The translations under genes and the position numbers were made by a program. Of a DNA stretch of 64,000 nucleotides, positions 36,005-47,419 are shown piece after piece. The stretch is from Spirometra erinaceieuropaei. Lineage: Eukaryota; Platyhelminthes; Cestoda; Diphyllobothriidea; Diphyllobothriidae. The stretch spans positions 4,895,531 to 4,959,530 of the forward strand of contig CACRXP010000002.1 in assembly GCA_902702965.1 (NCBI GenBank). Direction: 5' to 3'. Positions within the stretch are counted from its first letter, which is position 1; every line of letters starts with the position of its first letter. The notes beneath the pieces were generated by a model. The model searched no databases. It was not told the DNA's origin and was given only the letters and a program-made list of their open reading frames with translations.

Positions 36005-37804
36005 GTCTGACATCTAACTACATTAAAGACATAAGCACGCAAATAACTTGCAAAATAGGCCTAAGTCGTTTAAAAACGTAATATCCGACTTAAAAGATTT
36101 TTATATCCGTCAAAAAATAATTGGCTTTTTGCGAGATTATCAATTCAACACTACACACCCAGCGCAGATGGAAGTCTGTTAAACGCTCCGATGTACCTGA
36201 AACAATCTGCTTAATAGAAAACATGCAGTCGTCCACAAATCACTTTTTCAAGTCATCACCCGCTTTCAGACGTCTTTCAAACAGTCTAAAGTGAAAACAA
36301 CTCAGATTTAAATGTCTGAACCATGCTCGTGTAAATCATCTAGCGACTTTGAGAAACAACATTTTTTATAATTAGATTTGATTGCCTCAGCTTGACTCGA
36401 TCTCTTGCATTGTAGACAGTTGGTATTTCGAAATGAATAACAACCTCCTCAATATCTTCCCTGCAAAACGAAGAGAGAGGATTCTATAACACTCTTCGTT
36501 GCCTTTTACCGTTACGAAACAGCAAAAAGATCTGAATTGATTTTCAACAGTTGCCACAGAAAAACAGCATGTGCAAGTTTGAAAATTTCTGGAGTCTTAT
36601 CCAATAAACCTTCTCTACAAATCGGAGACCTGGCTCATCCCGAATGAGGATTGTTGGTAACTGGTAATCTTGGTTATTTCGCGCGGTTGTGAAATGCCCT
36701 TTAATGAAAAGGACTATTAATTGTCTGGAACCACCAGCTTGGATATAGAACTCAGTTTCTTATTTAACACAGAAATCTGGCATATCTGACTACTGTAATT
36801 CTGAGAACACTTCACTTTTGAGGATAGTGCCAATGTCGGCTCAATGGCGGAACGAAAAACTTATCGGTACAGGAGTCCTTCGAAACCTGATCGTAGGAAT
36901 TAAGTTTAAGAGCAGCAGTCCTTTTGAAGATTATTTGGTTTGCCTCAATGAAGTCCAATTTAACTTACCTTGCGTTAAAAAGAGAGATTTGAGCTTTCTT
37001 AAGGAAAATTTGCTTTCATTATATGTTCATTTAATCTTAACTTGATTTTTATGGCCGGGCATTTCACTTTACGATCACATAAAAAGGGTATGATATCTAC
37101 TCATACCCCTGTTTTACATGAGCTGATTTACCTAAGGTCCCACACCCAATCAGCCTAAAAAATCTTCATAAAATATCGTGCTTCAAATATTGGTTACTAA
37201 AGTCTGACTGCTAATACACCCACGATATTATATCAAGGTTCGACGGCTGCGCAGATTGGCAAGCGCTCAATTGTGTTGGAAAATAGTTGTCCACCACACT
37301 GAACGACATCTTCCAATCCTTAAGTTAATTGTCGACTTTTCAAATTTTTTCGGTAATTTATGAAAACAAGGGTGAGCTACTTTGGAATGGAAACACTATA
37401 ATGAATACTTTAAATCCGACTTCCTAGGAGACCCTTTTTCCCTCAGAGTAACCAAATAACTGTGCTTAGTGAGATACCTATTTCCATCAGGCTGCTTGGC
37501 TTATTTGAGGACTGATTTGGCTGTGGCACACAAAGTTCTCCAAATCGATATTCATGTAGTTACGTCTGTTAAATGTTATACGACGTTTCGGCTACTCTGT
37601 ACCAATATAAAGGCAGTTCACAGGTGTGTTGTCTTAGCGGACTTATGGCTTCTCCTCCTGAAGGCATAAACGATCTAACTGGTGTGTTTACAATTAGTTC
37701 CCTAGAACGCATTCATTACACTGCGGTTCAAATTTAATAACAAGGTAGGATGTATTCCCGAACACTGACTGGACATTCACAAGGACGATTCCGATATATA
37801 AGCT
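36005..37804. other. Unannotated AT-rich stretch
   Basis: Between the first repeat B copy and the second SINE family. No gene recognised. Confidence 0.45.
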
Positions 37805-37941
37805 TAATTCCTATTGATACAACTGTGAAAAACTCGGCGCCTAGGTGGGATTCGAATCCACGCAGTATGGGGAAGGCTTTAGTACAGCCAACGCTCTAAC
37901 CACCTGAGCTACGAGGCCCCGCCGGACGACACGAGTTTAAT
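37805..37941 (-). repeat. Second tRNA-like SINE, copy A
   Basis: Read on the minus strand: a leader ACTCGTGTCGTCCGGC; a tRNA-like head (37836-37920) with A-box TAGCTCAGGTGGTTAGAG, anticodon arm GGCTGTACTAAAGCC and B-box GTGGATTCGAATCCCAC; then the tail GAGTTTTTCACAGTTG and TAGGAATTA. The acceptor ends pair GGGGCCTCG with CTAGGCGCC imperfectly, and the anticodon arm gives no confident isotype. The unit continues past the tRNA-like part into sequence shared with copy B, so this is a SINE rather than a functional tRNA gene. Confidence 0.7.
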
Positions 37942-37944
37942 CAG

Positions 37945-38015
37945 CCCGAGGCTCCGAGTTTTTCACAGTTGGTTCAATGGGAATTATTTAAAATCTGTCA
38001 AAGCATCTATGAATT
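37945..38015 (+). repeat. Second tRNA-like SINE, 5'-truncated tail
   Basis: GAGGCTCCGAGTTTTTCACAG through GGGAATTATTTAAAATCTG matches the 3' part of copy B (GAGGCGCTCAGTTTTTCACAG..., GGAATTATTCAAAATCTG). The tRNA-like head is missing. Confidence 0.65.
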
Positions 38016-38151
38016 ACGTCAGCCTGGTAGACATCTGGTGGATTCTAGGTGAATTACTTAGGAAATCCTGCTTGGGCAGTCAACTTACTGTATCAGATTT
38101 GGTGGAATTCAGACGTTGCAGTAGGTTGGGCGGGTAACTTGACCCAAATGT

Positions 38152-38315
38152 GATTAAACTCGAGTCGTCCGGCGGGGCCTCTTAGCTCGGGTGGTTAGAG
38201 CACTGACTGTACTAAAGCCTTCGCCTTACTGCGTGGGTTCAAATCCCGCCGAGGCGCTCAGTTTTTCACAGTTGGGTCAATAGGAATTATTCAAAATCTG
38301 CCAAGATATCGATAA
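38152..38315 (+). repeat. Second tRNA-like SINE, copy B
   Basis: It has the same order as copy A but on the plus strand: leader ACTCGAGTCGTCCGGC; tRNA-like head (38174-38258) with TAGCTCGGGTGGTTAGAG, GACTGTACTAAAGCC and GTGGGTTCAAATCCCGC; tail CAGTTTTTCACAGTTGGG and GGAATTATTCAAAATCTGCC. The B-box arm pairs well; the anticodon arm is weaker than in copy A. Copies A and B point away from each other. Confidence 0.7.
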
Positions 38316-38429
38316 ATGTAAGCTTCAGCGTAGGTTGTAAATACGACAGCCAACTTGAAGCGCCATACAGCTGACCTGAGCGTTAAGTGTATGCAAATCA
38401 TTCATCCCCTTGGGATATTGTTATTTCAG

Positions 38430-38587
38430 AGGTCATTGGGGCAATTTGTGTTCATGTATTAGACAATAGTTTAATCTAGCCTAGGAACCATAGAGAATCA
38501 GGAGAGCGGTGTTTACGATACTGGTGCTCTGCATCGGAGTTTATTGATCTCCTCTAAAACGTGACTCATTCCACAAAAACAGCCACC
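38430..38587 (+). repeat. Dispersed direct repeat B, copy 2
   Basis: Partner of 35848-36004. It shares AGGTCATT, GCAATTTGTGTTCATGTATT, ATAGTTTAATC, and CTCCTCTAAAACGTGACTCA with the same spacing. The SINE cluster lies between the two copies. Confidence 0.7.
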
Positions 38588-41500
38588 TTGAAGTGCAATA
38601 AAGCAGTCTAGTGCGTCAATTACTGATCCGTCAGGCAGGCGTAGGCATGAAAGCCTTTTTGGCAGAAGGAGATTAAATATGTTAAAGCAATGCTGAAAAC
38701 TACGAAAGAACATAGAAAATAAAAACACATGCAATCAAAGTGATGCTTTTGTTAAATAGATGCCGCGAAGAGTTTTTAAGGGATTACTTGACAATCCAAG
38801 GGTACACGGACTGGCGGTTTTAATTTAAAAAATCACTGACGTTTTGTTCAGCAATTTAAGTTTGACGCAGATAAATGGTGTTGAATAACCCTATCCCCTG
38901 CGGAAGAGAAATTGTAGGGAACTATGTTCTTTAACACATTTTATTGTCGGTTTGGTTCAAAACCCAAAATATGTGATCACAGATAGACATGGTGTTCTTG
39001 CGGCTTGCAAATATGCCAACAGATTTCTATGGTGTAGTCCGTTCGTGAACAATAAAGAACAACTCTTCCGAGTTCGATGAGACGAAATTTGACCTAACAC
39101 CGTATTTTTGTCTTTCGAAAAATTATCCCACTCTGAGTGATTTCCTCCAAAGCTGAATTATGATTATTTTGTTGATTATGATTCCAAAACCTTCTTCTAT
39201 TGGAAGATTCTTTTTCCTCGTCAAACACAAGTGTTTCACTGCAAAACAGCCCCCGAAATAGCTAAAGTATGTTTAAAAACGGCGTCTAAAGCCTGATACT
39301 TTGTTTTACCGCATTGCGTTTTGAAATGTAGGTTCGAAAGCGAAATCCACTTAAAGGATTTTTTTAAATTTGGTTCTGCTCTAAATGCCCTGTATTCCTG
39401 GCAAATAGATTAAATCAGTTGTCTAATGTATAAATATTTTCATTCTTATTCTCATCGAAAACCAAATTTTCTTTCAAAATGTCACTTTAGTGTTAAAAAA
39501 AAACAGTTTTCTTCTGACCGTGCAACGTTAAGCGTTCAAATATATCCATTGATCGAGAAAAACGGTAATTACTGACTTTTCAGGAGTAATTTGGATTAAC
39601 TGCCGTGTGGGGATCTACGTGTGGAGCACACTTTGTATCCAAAGAAATTATTCATCTATTGCCCAGCCGCATATAGAAAAACATTTTAACCTATCTTTCT
39701 TTCGTTAAGGGTTTGTTTGGCATCATTATGCTTTAAAACGTCATCTTAAATCTCCTACGTGCACAATATATGTTGATGGGACGATATGTTTATTTATTTC
39801 ACTGCAACTGGAAACGCACGGAGTTCGCCTAAAATCCTTAAACTACTTGGGACATTGTATGCATATTTGTACAAAAAATGCCTGCACAAAATTGCAGTGC
39901 ATCAGAGGGTATAATTATCTTTGTTGTATCATTCGCACTTGCCATTACCCCGACGCAGAACGGTCAATGCCTTGAAGCGTAAAACAAAGGAAGTTGAGCA
40001 CCCAAAGAAATCAGACAGACATAATCGTCTGTTCCGTTGTTTTTGACAGGCCAGTCTTGCAATATATTTTGGGGATGAGCTGGGTGGTTTGACGTCACGT
40101 TCCATAGTAGCGCATTATCAGATTTTGTGAGAAAAATGCTTTCAAGCTTCCTGAAGTCTCTAGTGATATGGAAGAAATTTTTTATCTATACCGTGTGAGA
40201 TTTGCTTAAAAAGCTTTAGCCCGGTAAAAATGCAAAATTTCTCATTTATGAAACTCAGGTTTTCAGTCTAAGTACTTCGACAGTTAAGCACATGGTTGCT
40301 ATTTTAACGCCCCATATAAAATTGTTTTCACATTCTGCGTCTTCAACTCATATTATGATTTTCTGGTGAAACCAAAGTATACGACCAGCTGCGTAACTAC
40401 TTATGATAATACGTTCCAACAACCAGCTTCAACTACTTGCATATATTTGTGCAGTAGAACGTGTCAAAATAATTTTTTGTGAACTTGAAACGCCATGTTC
40501 AGTCAGCGTAAATTACGCGAAATAGGATGGGAACAAGCCAGTTGGTCCTTAAAGTAAAAACCATTTGGTAGGTCCGTGTTATGTTTATTTTAGGAAGCAG
40601 GAATAATGCGTACATGGTCACTTTATTGTCCATTTTCAGTTGGAGAGCGCGTTCTGATTATAAGTAGCCACAAAGAGAAGAGATCAAAAATAAAGGCTTA
40701 AAGCATTCTTCTGTCCATCTTAAGAAGACTATCATTATCTTTTGGAGAAATGGGTGAACGGACAGAGTATTCCAAATTTCCCTCTGAGATAGGACTGAAG
40801 AAGGATGATGGGCGTGAACATTCATATGTCAAAGGCTCATGCAAGACATGTTTAAAGGAGATAAGCTAATAGAGATGTTTTTTTCGCCTAATCAAAACTC
40901 TATCAATCACAGGACGTTTTGCAGTCATTTATTTAATTCCAAGACGCCCTTTCATGCTTGGATGCATCTACATGACTGAAGTAAACCGTTAGATGCGAAA
41001 CAAGAGCGCTCGAGAGTCCAACACTCACGGAACGGTTTCAGGTGCTGTGATGTGTTGGAAGGTCGCCAAAATGAACTTAGCAGTAATCATTTCATCGGTA
41101 AACCTAATAAAAGTCCTAAAAGCGCAAAGTATTTGCTGTAATTTTAAGTGAGTCCCGGACCGCAAAGGGTGCAAACTGTTGCAAGAAATTGCAGTAAGTT
41201 TCTAAAAGAGATATCCTTACAATACACTAAAAAGGCATGGGCCCAAATGCATCTTCTAGCTCCACTACAGTTTTATGTCATCGATCAGTCCCTTGGCATC
41301 CAACCGTATAAATAAGTATAAGGACGTAAAGGTTCTGTCCTGAAATACTGGCACAATTTTCTTCACCCTGTCCGGATTCATAGCAACTAGGACGATGATA
41401 AACAACCTTGTTCCATCCCTGTGCGTAACATTCGAATGGTCTTGCCAGACATCCTACTGCTGACTGACTCTCATGCTGCTTATCGCAAAAAATCATAAAT

Positions 41501-42469
41501 GATATTTAGATCGACTTATATAAAAGCAGTTATTTGAATAACAATGCTTACGCTATGTTGATTATTCTGCTCACGGATTGACCTCCATTGTGTTAGTTAT
41601 CTCGACCTGAATTTTTGGGTTTTCCGTGCTTCGGATTTCTTCTAAGTAGCCTGTCAGCGGATGCAATATCTTTGTACTTTCGTGCAACTAAGCGGTATAG
41701 TTTATTTAGCAGGTGCCATAGTCAATTAAACTTGACAGACCACTGATTTAGTGGAGACTTTTTGTGAGTCTACAGGTCTAATACGAGTTAGGCGGCGTGC
41801 CGTAATCCATGGGTAGTACAAATGTTTTCTAGTCCCACAATGCCTCATATCGGTTGAAGAGACTTACCGATATTTTCAAAAAATTAATAACCGCCAAATC
41901 TAGACTGGATGGTGATGGCGTTTATTAGGTATTTCATTAAACATTAATAACTGCATATTTAAGAATATCAGGTCATATTTACAGACAAGAACTGCACCAA
42001 GACCACTATAAACGGACATTTTTAAAATCAGTGTACTCTTTTTTAAGTGACAGATTAACTAAAAACGTCCCTTTCCACTATAACACTATGCATATTTTTG
42101 TTACACAATTCGATGGAACTCATAGACTTGTCAGTTATGTAGTTTGTTAAAGAAATGTCATTCAAAGTCTGGCTGCCTGGTCTACATTATATTATTAAGA
42201 TCATATTCTTGACGCAAATTATTGGATTACAACTGAGGTTTTAGCAACTGGTGGTCACTTTTTTACGAATTCCTCTGCACACATTAGTTATCAGCATACA
42301 GGCAACTGTTCAGCCTGTTGAAAAGCCAAAGATGAAGTGCAGTTTTTATGGAGGTTAGTTTGTAAAACGTTTTATGATAAGAATTTTGTAAACTGCTGAT
42401 AATTTTTTCAAGAGTGCATTAATAATATTGAAATTAAACTCGCCTAAAGGCAAATGTGACTTCAGTTTA
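38588..42469. other. Unannotated AT-rich stretch
   Basis: Nearly 4 kb without any gene, RNA or repeat that I can support. Open frames are short and sparse. Confidence 0.5.
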
Positions 42470-43456
42470 CAGAACGTGACCGGTCACATGAAACGTTGGC
42501 CGACATTCTGTAATGCGCTTTCGACTAGAAATGATAACCTGCATGGTGTTGTAAAGTTGATTATCATGCGGCATAATCCTATAGTATTTTGGACTAGCCA
42601 GGGTGCCGTCTTTTGAATGCACTTCTTTCCCAACAGCTGTGAAAACCACATTTGGCAAAAACAGACTATTTACGTAGCGTTCACTTGTACATCACTTTAG
42701 ATGGTTTCGTAAATTCAAATATATTTTGCAGGAAATTATGCACAAAAAGTAAGCTTTATTCTGCACGTTTGATAGAAAGTTACGTAATCTTTACAGTTTG
42801 TACGAGGAGAAAGTGCATATTCAGGTTTTACTAAATTTCCTAATTTTTTAATACATTTTAGCCAGATCAGCCGTGGCATTAGGGTAAACCGATCTCAGCC
42901 TACAAGGGGCATACTTTCCGCGTGAGAGGAATCATATATTCCTCCATGTCTTTAAGAAGAGACTACAGAGGGTTCATGAAATTTTGCAATGAATGAACAT
43001 TATGTTTGCATTTCATGAGGAACACTGGTTAACGGACATTTATCTTACTGTATGTATGGACACTCAGGATCTTATAAATCCCATAACTAGAAACTTTTTT
43101 TCAATTGAAAGGTTAGTTGTCATAGAGAATAAAGTGTGAAAAATGTGCTTTTACACCAAACAAGCGAAAAAAAGCATAATTTTGTTTATGTTTCCATAAA
43201 ACCTATTTGAATGTGTAAGACCATCAAGAAGCGATAGAAAAAAATGAATGCTACTTAATTGGTCATTTTTAGCAAGTATGGTTTATGCGGAGGTCAAAAA
43301 TAAGTGCAGTCAAAGGACGATATCTTGTCGAGCGTGAAGTACTATAGGATTATGCTGCACGATAATCACTTTTACAATCCCACCCAAGTAATCCTTCCTG
43401 GTCGAAAGCGCATTTCAGAATTTCGGTCAACATTTCGTGAGATCATTCACGCACTG
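42470..43456. mobile_element. MITE copy 7, full length (987 bp)
   Basis: Left tip TA|CAGAACGTGACCGGTCACAT. Right tip in reverse complement is CAGTGCGTGAATGATCTCAC. The arms mirror each other through CATGCGGCATAATCCTATAG and GTACTATAGGATTATGCTGC. It belongs to the CAGTGCGTGACC subfamily with copies 2, 5 and 10. No transposase frame. Confidence 0.85.
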
Positions 43457-45309
43457 TGAATTCACAAATTCGACGTTAGTTAAAATTTGAGTTTTACAGC
43501 TCTATAAAAGGAATACTTATACATTTCAATTGTGTCTAAACGTTGACGCAGAAAGACAGATGCTGGTCAACTCAGAACGTTTAGCAGTAAGTGGAAAATA
43601 TTAAGATCGGAGCACAATATCATCCACTGGTCATATTTAAGTGGAAATTCTTTGTTAGCTATCAGTAGAAAAAGCGAAAATAAACATTGGAAATGGTCAC
43701 GCAGTGGTCTTCTGGTGCAAAAGGGTAGCCTAACTAGAGAGTTACAAAACTGCGTGCACAGGGACCTTATTTTTCTCAGGGCACAAATATACCTCTAACA
43801 AATGGAGCAGAGAAGGATGACTCAGATTTATTCGTGAAGACGAGCTCTTCGAAAAATGCGCTTGAGGGCTGCAGATAACATCACGTCCAAACTCAAAAAA
43901 TACGTAAAGTATTTCCAGTAACCCGAGCGGAATTTGGTTTTTATAAACTGTCATCCTAAGCCAACAATTCGGCAAATATCTCGTTGGCAGAAGCGCCATA
44001 TCCTCGATGAGGAGAAAGTACCAGTAACTCCATATGCGCGCTACAGACTGCCGCTTTGGTTTTTTTATTCCCCATCGAAATTTCTTGTTTGTGAGCATGT
44101 ATTACTGAAAAAAACGAACGTGTTTGCCGGAATTTCTACAAGACACAATCTATCACCGAGCAGAAATCTGTAAAGGAAATGTATTAAATTACGATACTGT
44201 AATATGTCTACTGTGGCTAATGTTTGCTTTATGTTGGGTTGTAAAATATTTCGTTTTATTTTTATTTTACGGAAATTTATACGTAGGTTTCTTGATGCCT
44301 GAGGATAAGAAGGGCTTAAGTGAGCTTTTTAGAATACATGAAAAGAAACTTGTACATTTAGATGCTCTATGTGCCGTACAGATAAAAACATATGTTGTCA
44401 GCGCCAAACAGTAAACACAGATTCAGGACTTGCTTAGCAAGCTCTGCCTTCTAATTGAAAATATTTTATATTTTGATTACCAATTTGCGATGAGAGTCTA
44501 TCCTATCAGTCTGAAGGCTCATCTGACAGAACTTTATTGTTGGCATGTTGTGGACTGTGAATAGAATTTATTCTTCGAAACTATGCGAAGGCTGTTTTAA
44601 CAAATGAACTTTTTACTAAAATTTTCGGCTTGGCGAATGAGCGTCAAAACATCAACCTTCAGACTAGTGTCAAGGGGTGTTTTGTAGTCAGACACAACAG
44701 CCGTCATGCAGTAATCGGAATTTGTTATGCCTCTAAAGGATTTTGGCTGGGATAAATTGCGGCTTGATAAAAAAAGTTGAGCTGTTGTCAACTTTGTTGC
44801 AAAAGGCGTTGTCTAGATTATACAATGAGTTTTTTCCAAAAATCCAACTTTCATAGCGTCTTGTAGTTTGTCTTATAAAAAAACGGTTCGGAAAAACTAA
44901 AACATCCAAGCAGTATTTGCTCAAATGGAACTCAATAATCAGAGTTTATGCGGCTTACAAACGGACGAAGAGACATTCGCGGATTGCCCTAATGCATGTC
45001 GGCAGTGCCATCACGTACTGAAAGATGCCTGCAGAACACGAAAAGACTTGATGAAATTGTTTGTCCAAACCCTGGAATATAAATACATGTCTCTTGAATT
45101 TCAAGACGGAAATTTGTCATTCTTAACACTGGTTAACTTATGGGTCTTTGGAAATCAAAAATCTTAATCCGGGTTTTAGTGCCCCTTCCGATTGGTATTT
45201 ACCGAATTGTTCTTCTGTCGGTAAAAGAGTTTGCTGAAATGCTAAATGCAGTTTGCGACAAGGGTGTACCTACTTAGGTGCACCAACCTCAAAATTAAAT
45301 AGCCGATAG
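43457..45309. other. Unannotated stretch upstream of Penelope element 1
   Basis: Several open frames of 80-118 codons occur on both strands (for example 43,742-44,098 minus and 44,925-45,167 plus). None shows a Penelope or host domain. The expected N-terminal part of the Penelope ORF is not recognisable here. Confidence 0.4.
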
Positions 45310-47241
45310 ATATATTTTAATCTAAGAAGTGCGTATTTCCAAAACATAGTAGTAAGCGCCGACCCTTTTTATACGGCCAATCACAACGTAGCCTTAGGGA
45401 GCCTTAGGGAGCTTCGTAAAAACAAAAACATTGTGCTTACTAGACCGGATAAAGGTTCAGGAGTAGTACTGATGGATAAGACGAATTATGTGACGAAACT
45501 AGAGGAAATACTGTCGGATCGTTCCAAGTTCTCAAAATCTGAGAAAGATAAGGATCGCACGGAGGCTGTCGAGGGTCAGCTGACGACTATTCTCAAAGAT
45601 CTCTGCAAAGAAGGCCATTTGTCTAGCAAAGAGTATAAACGACTGAGACCAGTGGACTCGACAATACCAAGAATGTACGGCCTTCGTAAAATTCACAAAC
45701 AAGGGCTGCCTCTACGTCCAATCTTGGATATGAGGAATTCGCCCTATCATACCGTTGCAAAATGGCTAGTGGAGAGACTAAAGCCATTGCAAAGTTACCT
45801 ATACCCTCAAAGTTTAAAAGACTGCTTTGAGTTCGTCAAAGCTATCAAAAATATGAACGTTGGCGGACGGAGGATGTTATCACTGGATGTATCATCGCTG
45901 TTTACCAACGTACCCGTGGCAGAAACAATAAACTATCTTTGTGATGTTATTCGTGATACGAACTACCCTATAGACATGCCTGTGAAAACACTAAAATAAC
46001 TAATGACACTTTGCACAAAAAATGTCCAATTTCTGTGCAATGGTTAATTATACAGGTAGGTAGATGGTGTGGCAATGGAATCACCGCTTGGACCGTTCCT
46101 TGCAAATGTTTTTATAGGCAAAGTCGAGAAAACAAGCTTGCAAGAGACCATTAATGGCCTCGTTTTCTACGGTCTGTACGTGGACGATATCTTCTGCCTG
46201 GCGGATGGTACCACCGATACCGAGGAGCTTGTCCAAAAGTTCAGCAGTGCGCACCCCTCGCTAAAGTTCACTGCAGAGACCGAGGCAGATAACGAACTTG
46301 CCTTTCTCGATGTCCTTCTGCTCAGGCAGGAGGATGGGTCTATCCAGCGCAGGGTGTTCCCAAAGAAAACCTGGACGGGACAATACGTTAATTTCCACAG
46401 TTTTGTTCCCCTAAACATCAAACGGAATTTAGTCCAGGGATTGGCGGCTAGAGTGAGACGCATCTGCTCACCTGAAGCTATTGAAGAAGACCTTCAACAG
46501 CTGCGGAACACACCTCGGGAGAGCGGATACCCAGCTAGATTTATCCTCCGAAATATTGGGGAACGCGTTAAAAAGCCCACTGTTGCTACTGCGGAAAAGA
46601 AAGATTTATTTATAAGACTGCCTTTTGCAGGGGACGCAGCGAGCGAACTAGTCCGACGGCGCTTAACTACAGCTATCACGAGGGCATTCCCTGCGGCGAA
46701 TTTACGCGTATGCTTCACAAACTCTCCCCTCCTACGTTTAGGAGGTAAAGACAGACTACCGTTGGAGGCCACATCAATGTACATTTATTCATTCACTTGC
46801 TCCTGTGGAGCAGGACACATCGGCCGCACAACGAGACGCCTGGTAAAGAGGGTGCGTGAACATATACCAGCCTGGCTAGACAGAGGTGAGACCCGGTCGA
46901 TTTCGAGTTCTATTCTCGCGCATTTAATCGATACGAACCACCGAGTCGATGCCAAGAAAGCATTTCAGGCTGCCTACCGGACACCGACATGCTTCTCTAA
47001 AGGCCTACGCCAACGGATACCAGCAACGGCCGAGGCAGTAGCGATACGGTTAGTGAATCCGATGTTATGCTGTCAGAAAACTCTGACACAAGCGCTTTCG
47101 CTGCCGTGGCCAACGCCAACCCCATGTGATGAAGCCATACCGCCTCAAATTCCTAATCACGATGATGGGTACTCCGTGTACTCAACCCAAGAACATTACT
47201 CAAAGACTCTCTTACCCCCCTCCCCTAGCTCTGACGACTAA
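45310..47241 (+). pseudogene. Penelope-like element 1: reverse transcriptase + GIY-YIG endonuclease
   Basis: One reading frame (644 codons) is open except for three stops: TAA at 45997, TAA at 46045 and TAG at 46057. It includes the finger region (RPDKGSGVVLMD; GLRKIHKQGLPLRPILD), motif A (LSLDVSSLFTNVP), motif B (VDGVAMESPLGPFLANVF), motif C with the catalytic YVDD (YVDDIFCL), then LAFLDVLLLRQEDGS. It ends in a GIY-YIG domain (MYIYSFTCSCGAGHIGRTTR, then VREH) with HIG for the usual YIG. This gene type copies its own RNA at a nicked target. Reading continues in one frame across the stops, and two of them look like CAA or CAG turned to stop, so they are nonsense mutations rather than an intron. 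The normal N-terminal part is missing upstream of 45,310. Known Penelope ORFs are longer, so the copy is 5'-truncated or eroded. Confidence 0.9.
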
Positions 47242-47360
47242 CACCCGCCGACCTTCTCATGCGGGCGGCGTGGGGATGATGAGTGTAAGTGACTTAATAG
47301 CCCTTGAGGCATCGATAAACACCGTTGATTTTGTACATTTTCTTTCGTTCATGTAATTGT

Positions 47361-47395
47361 ATTGGCCTGAGGAAGAATTACCGAAAACGTGCGTT
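47361..47395 (+). ncRNA. Hammerhead-like core in the 3' tail of Penelope element 1 (candidate)
   Basis: CTGAGGA (47367-47373) fits CUGANGA and GAAAAC (47383-47388) resembles the GAAAC box, separated by 9 nt that form almost no stem. The position, about 130 bp after the stop codon, is where Penelope elements carry hammerhead motifs. As written it is probably an inactive relic. Confidence 0.3.
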
Positions 47396-47419
47396 CGCCA
47401 ACTTGACTTTTTAATTGTA

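Noticed and set aside
37836..37920. Functional tRNA gene on the minus strand
   Set aside because: The A and B boxes are good, but the acceptor stem has mismatches, the isotype is unclear, and homology to copy B continues into a shared leader and tail, which marks a SINE.
45997..46059. Intron inside the Penelope ORF (introns are known in this element class)
   Set aside because: The codons between the stops keep the expected Penelope sequence in the same frame (CTKNVQFLCNG, then VDGVAM), so nothing there needs to be spliced out.
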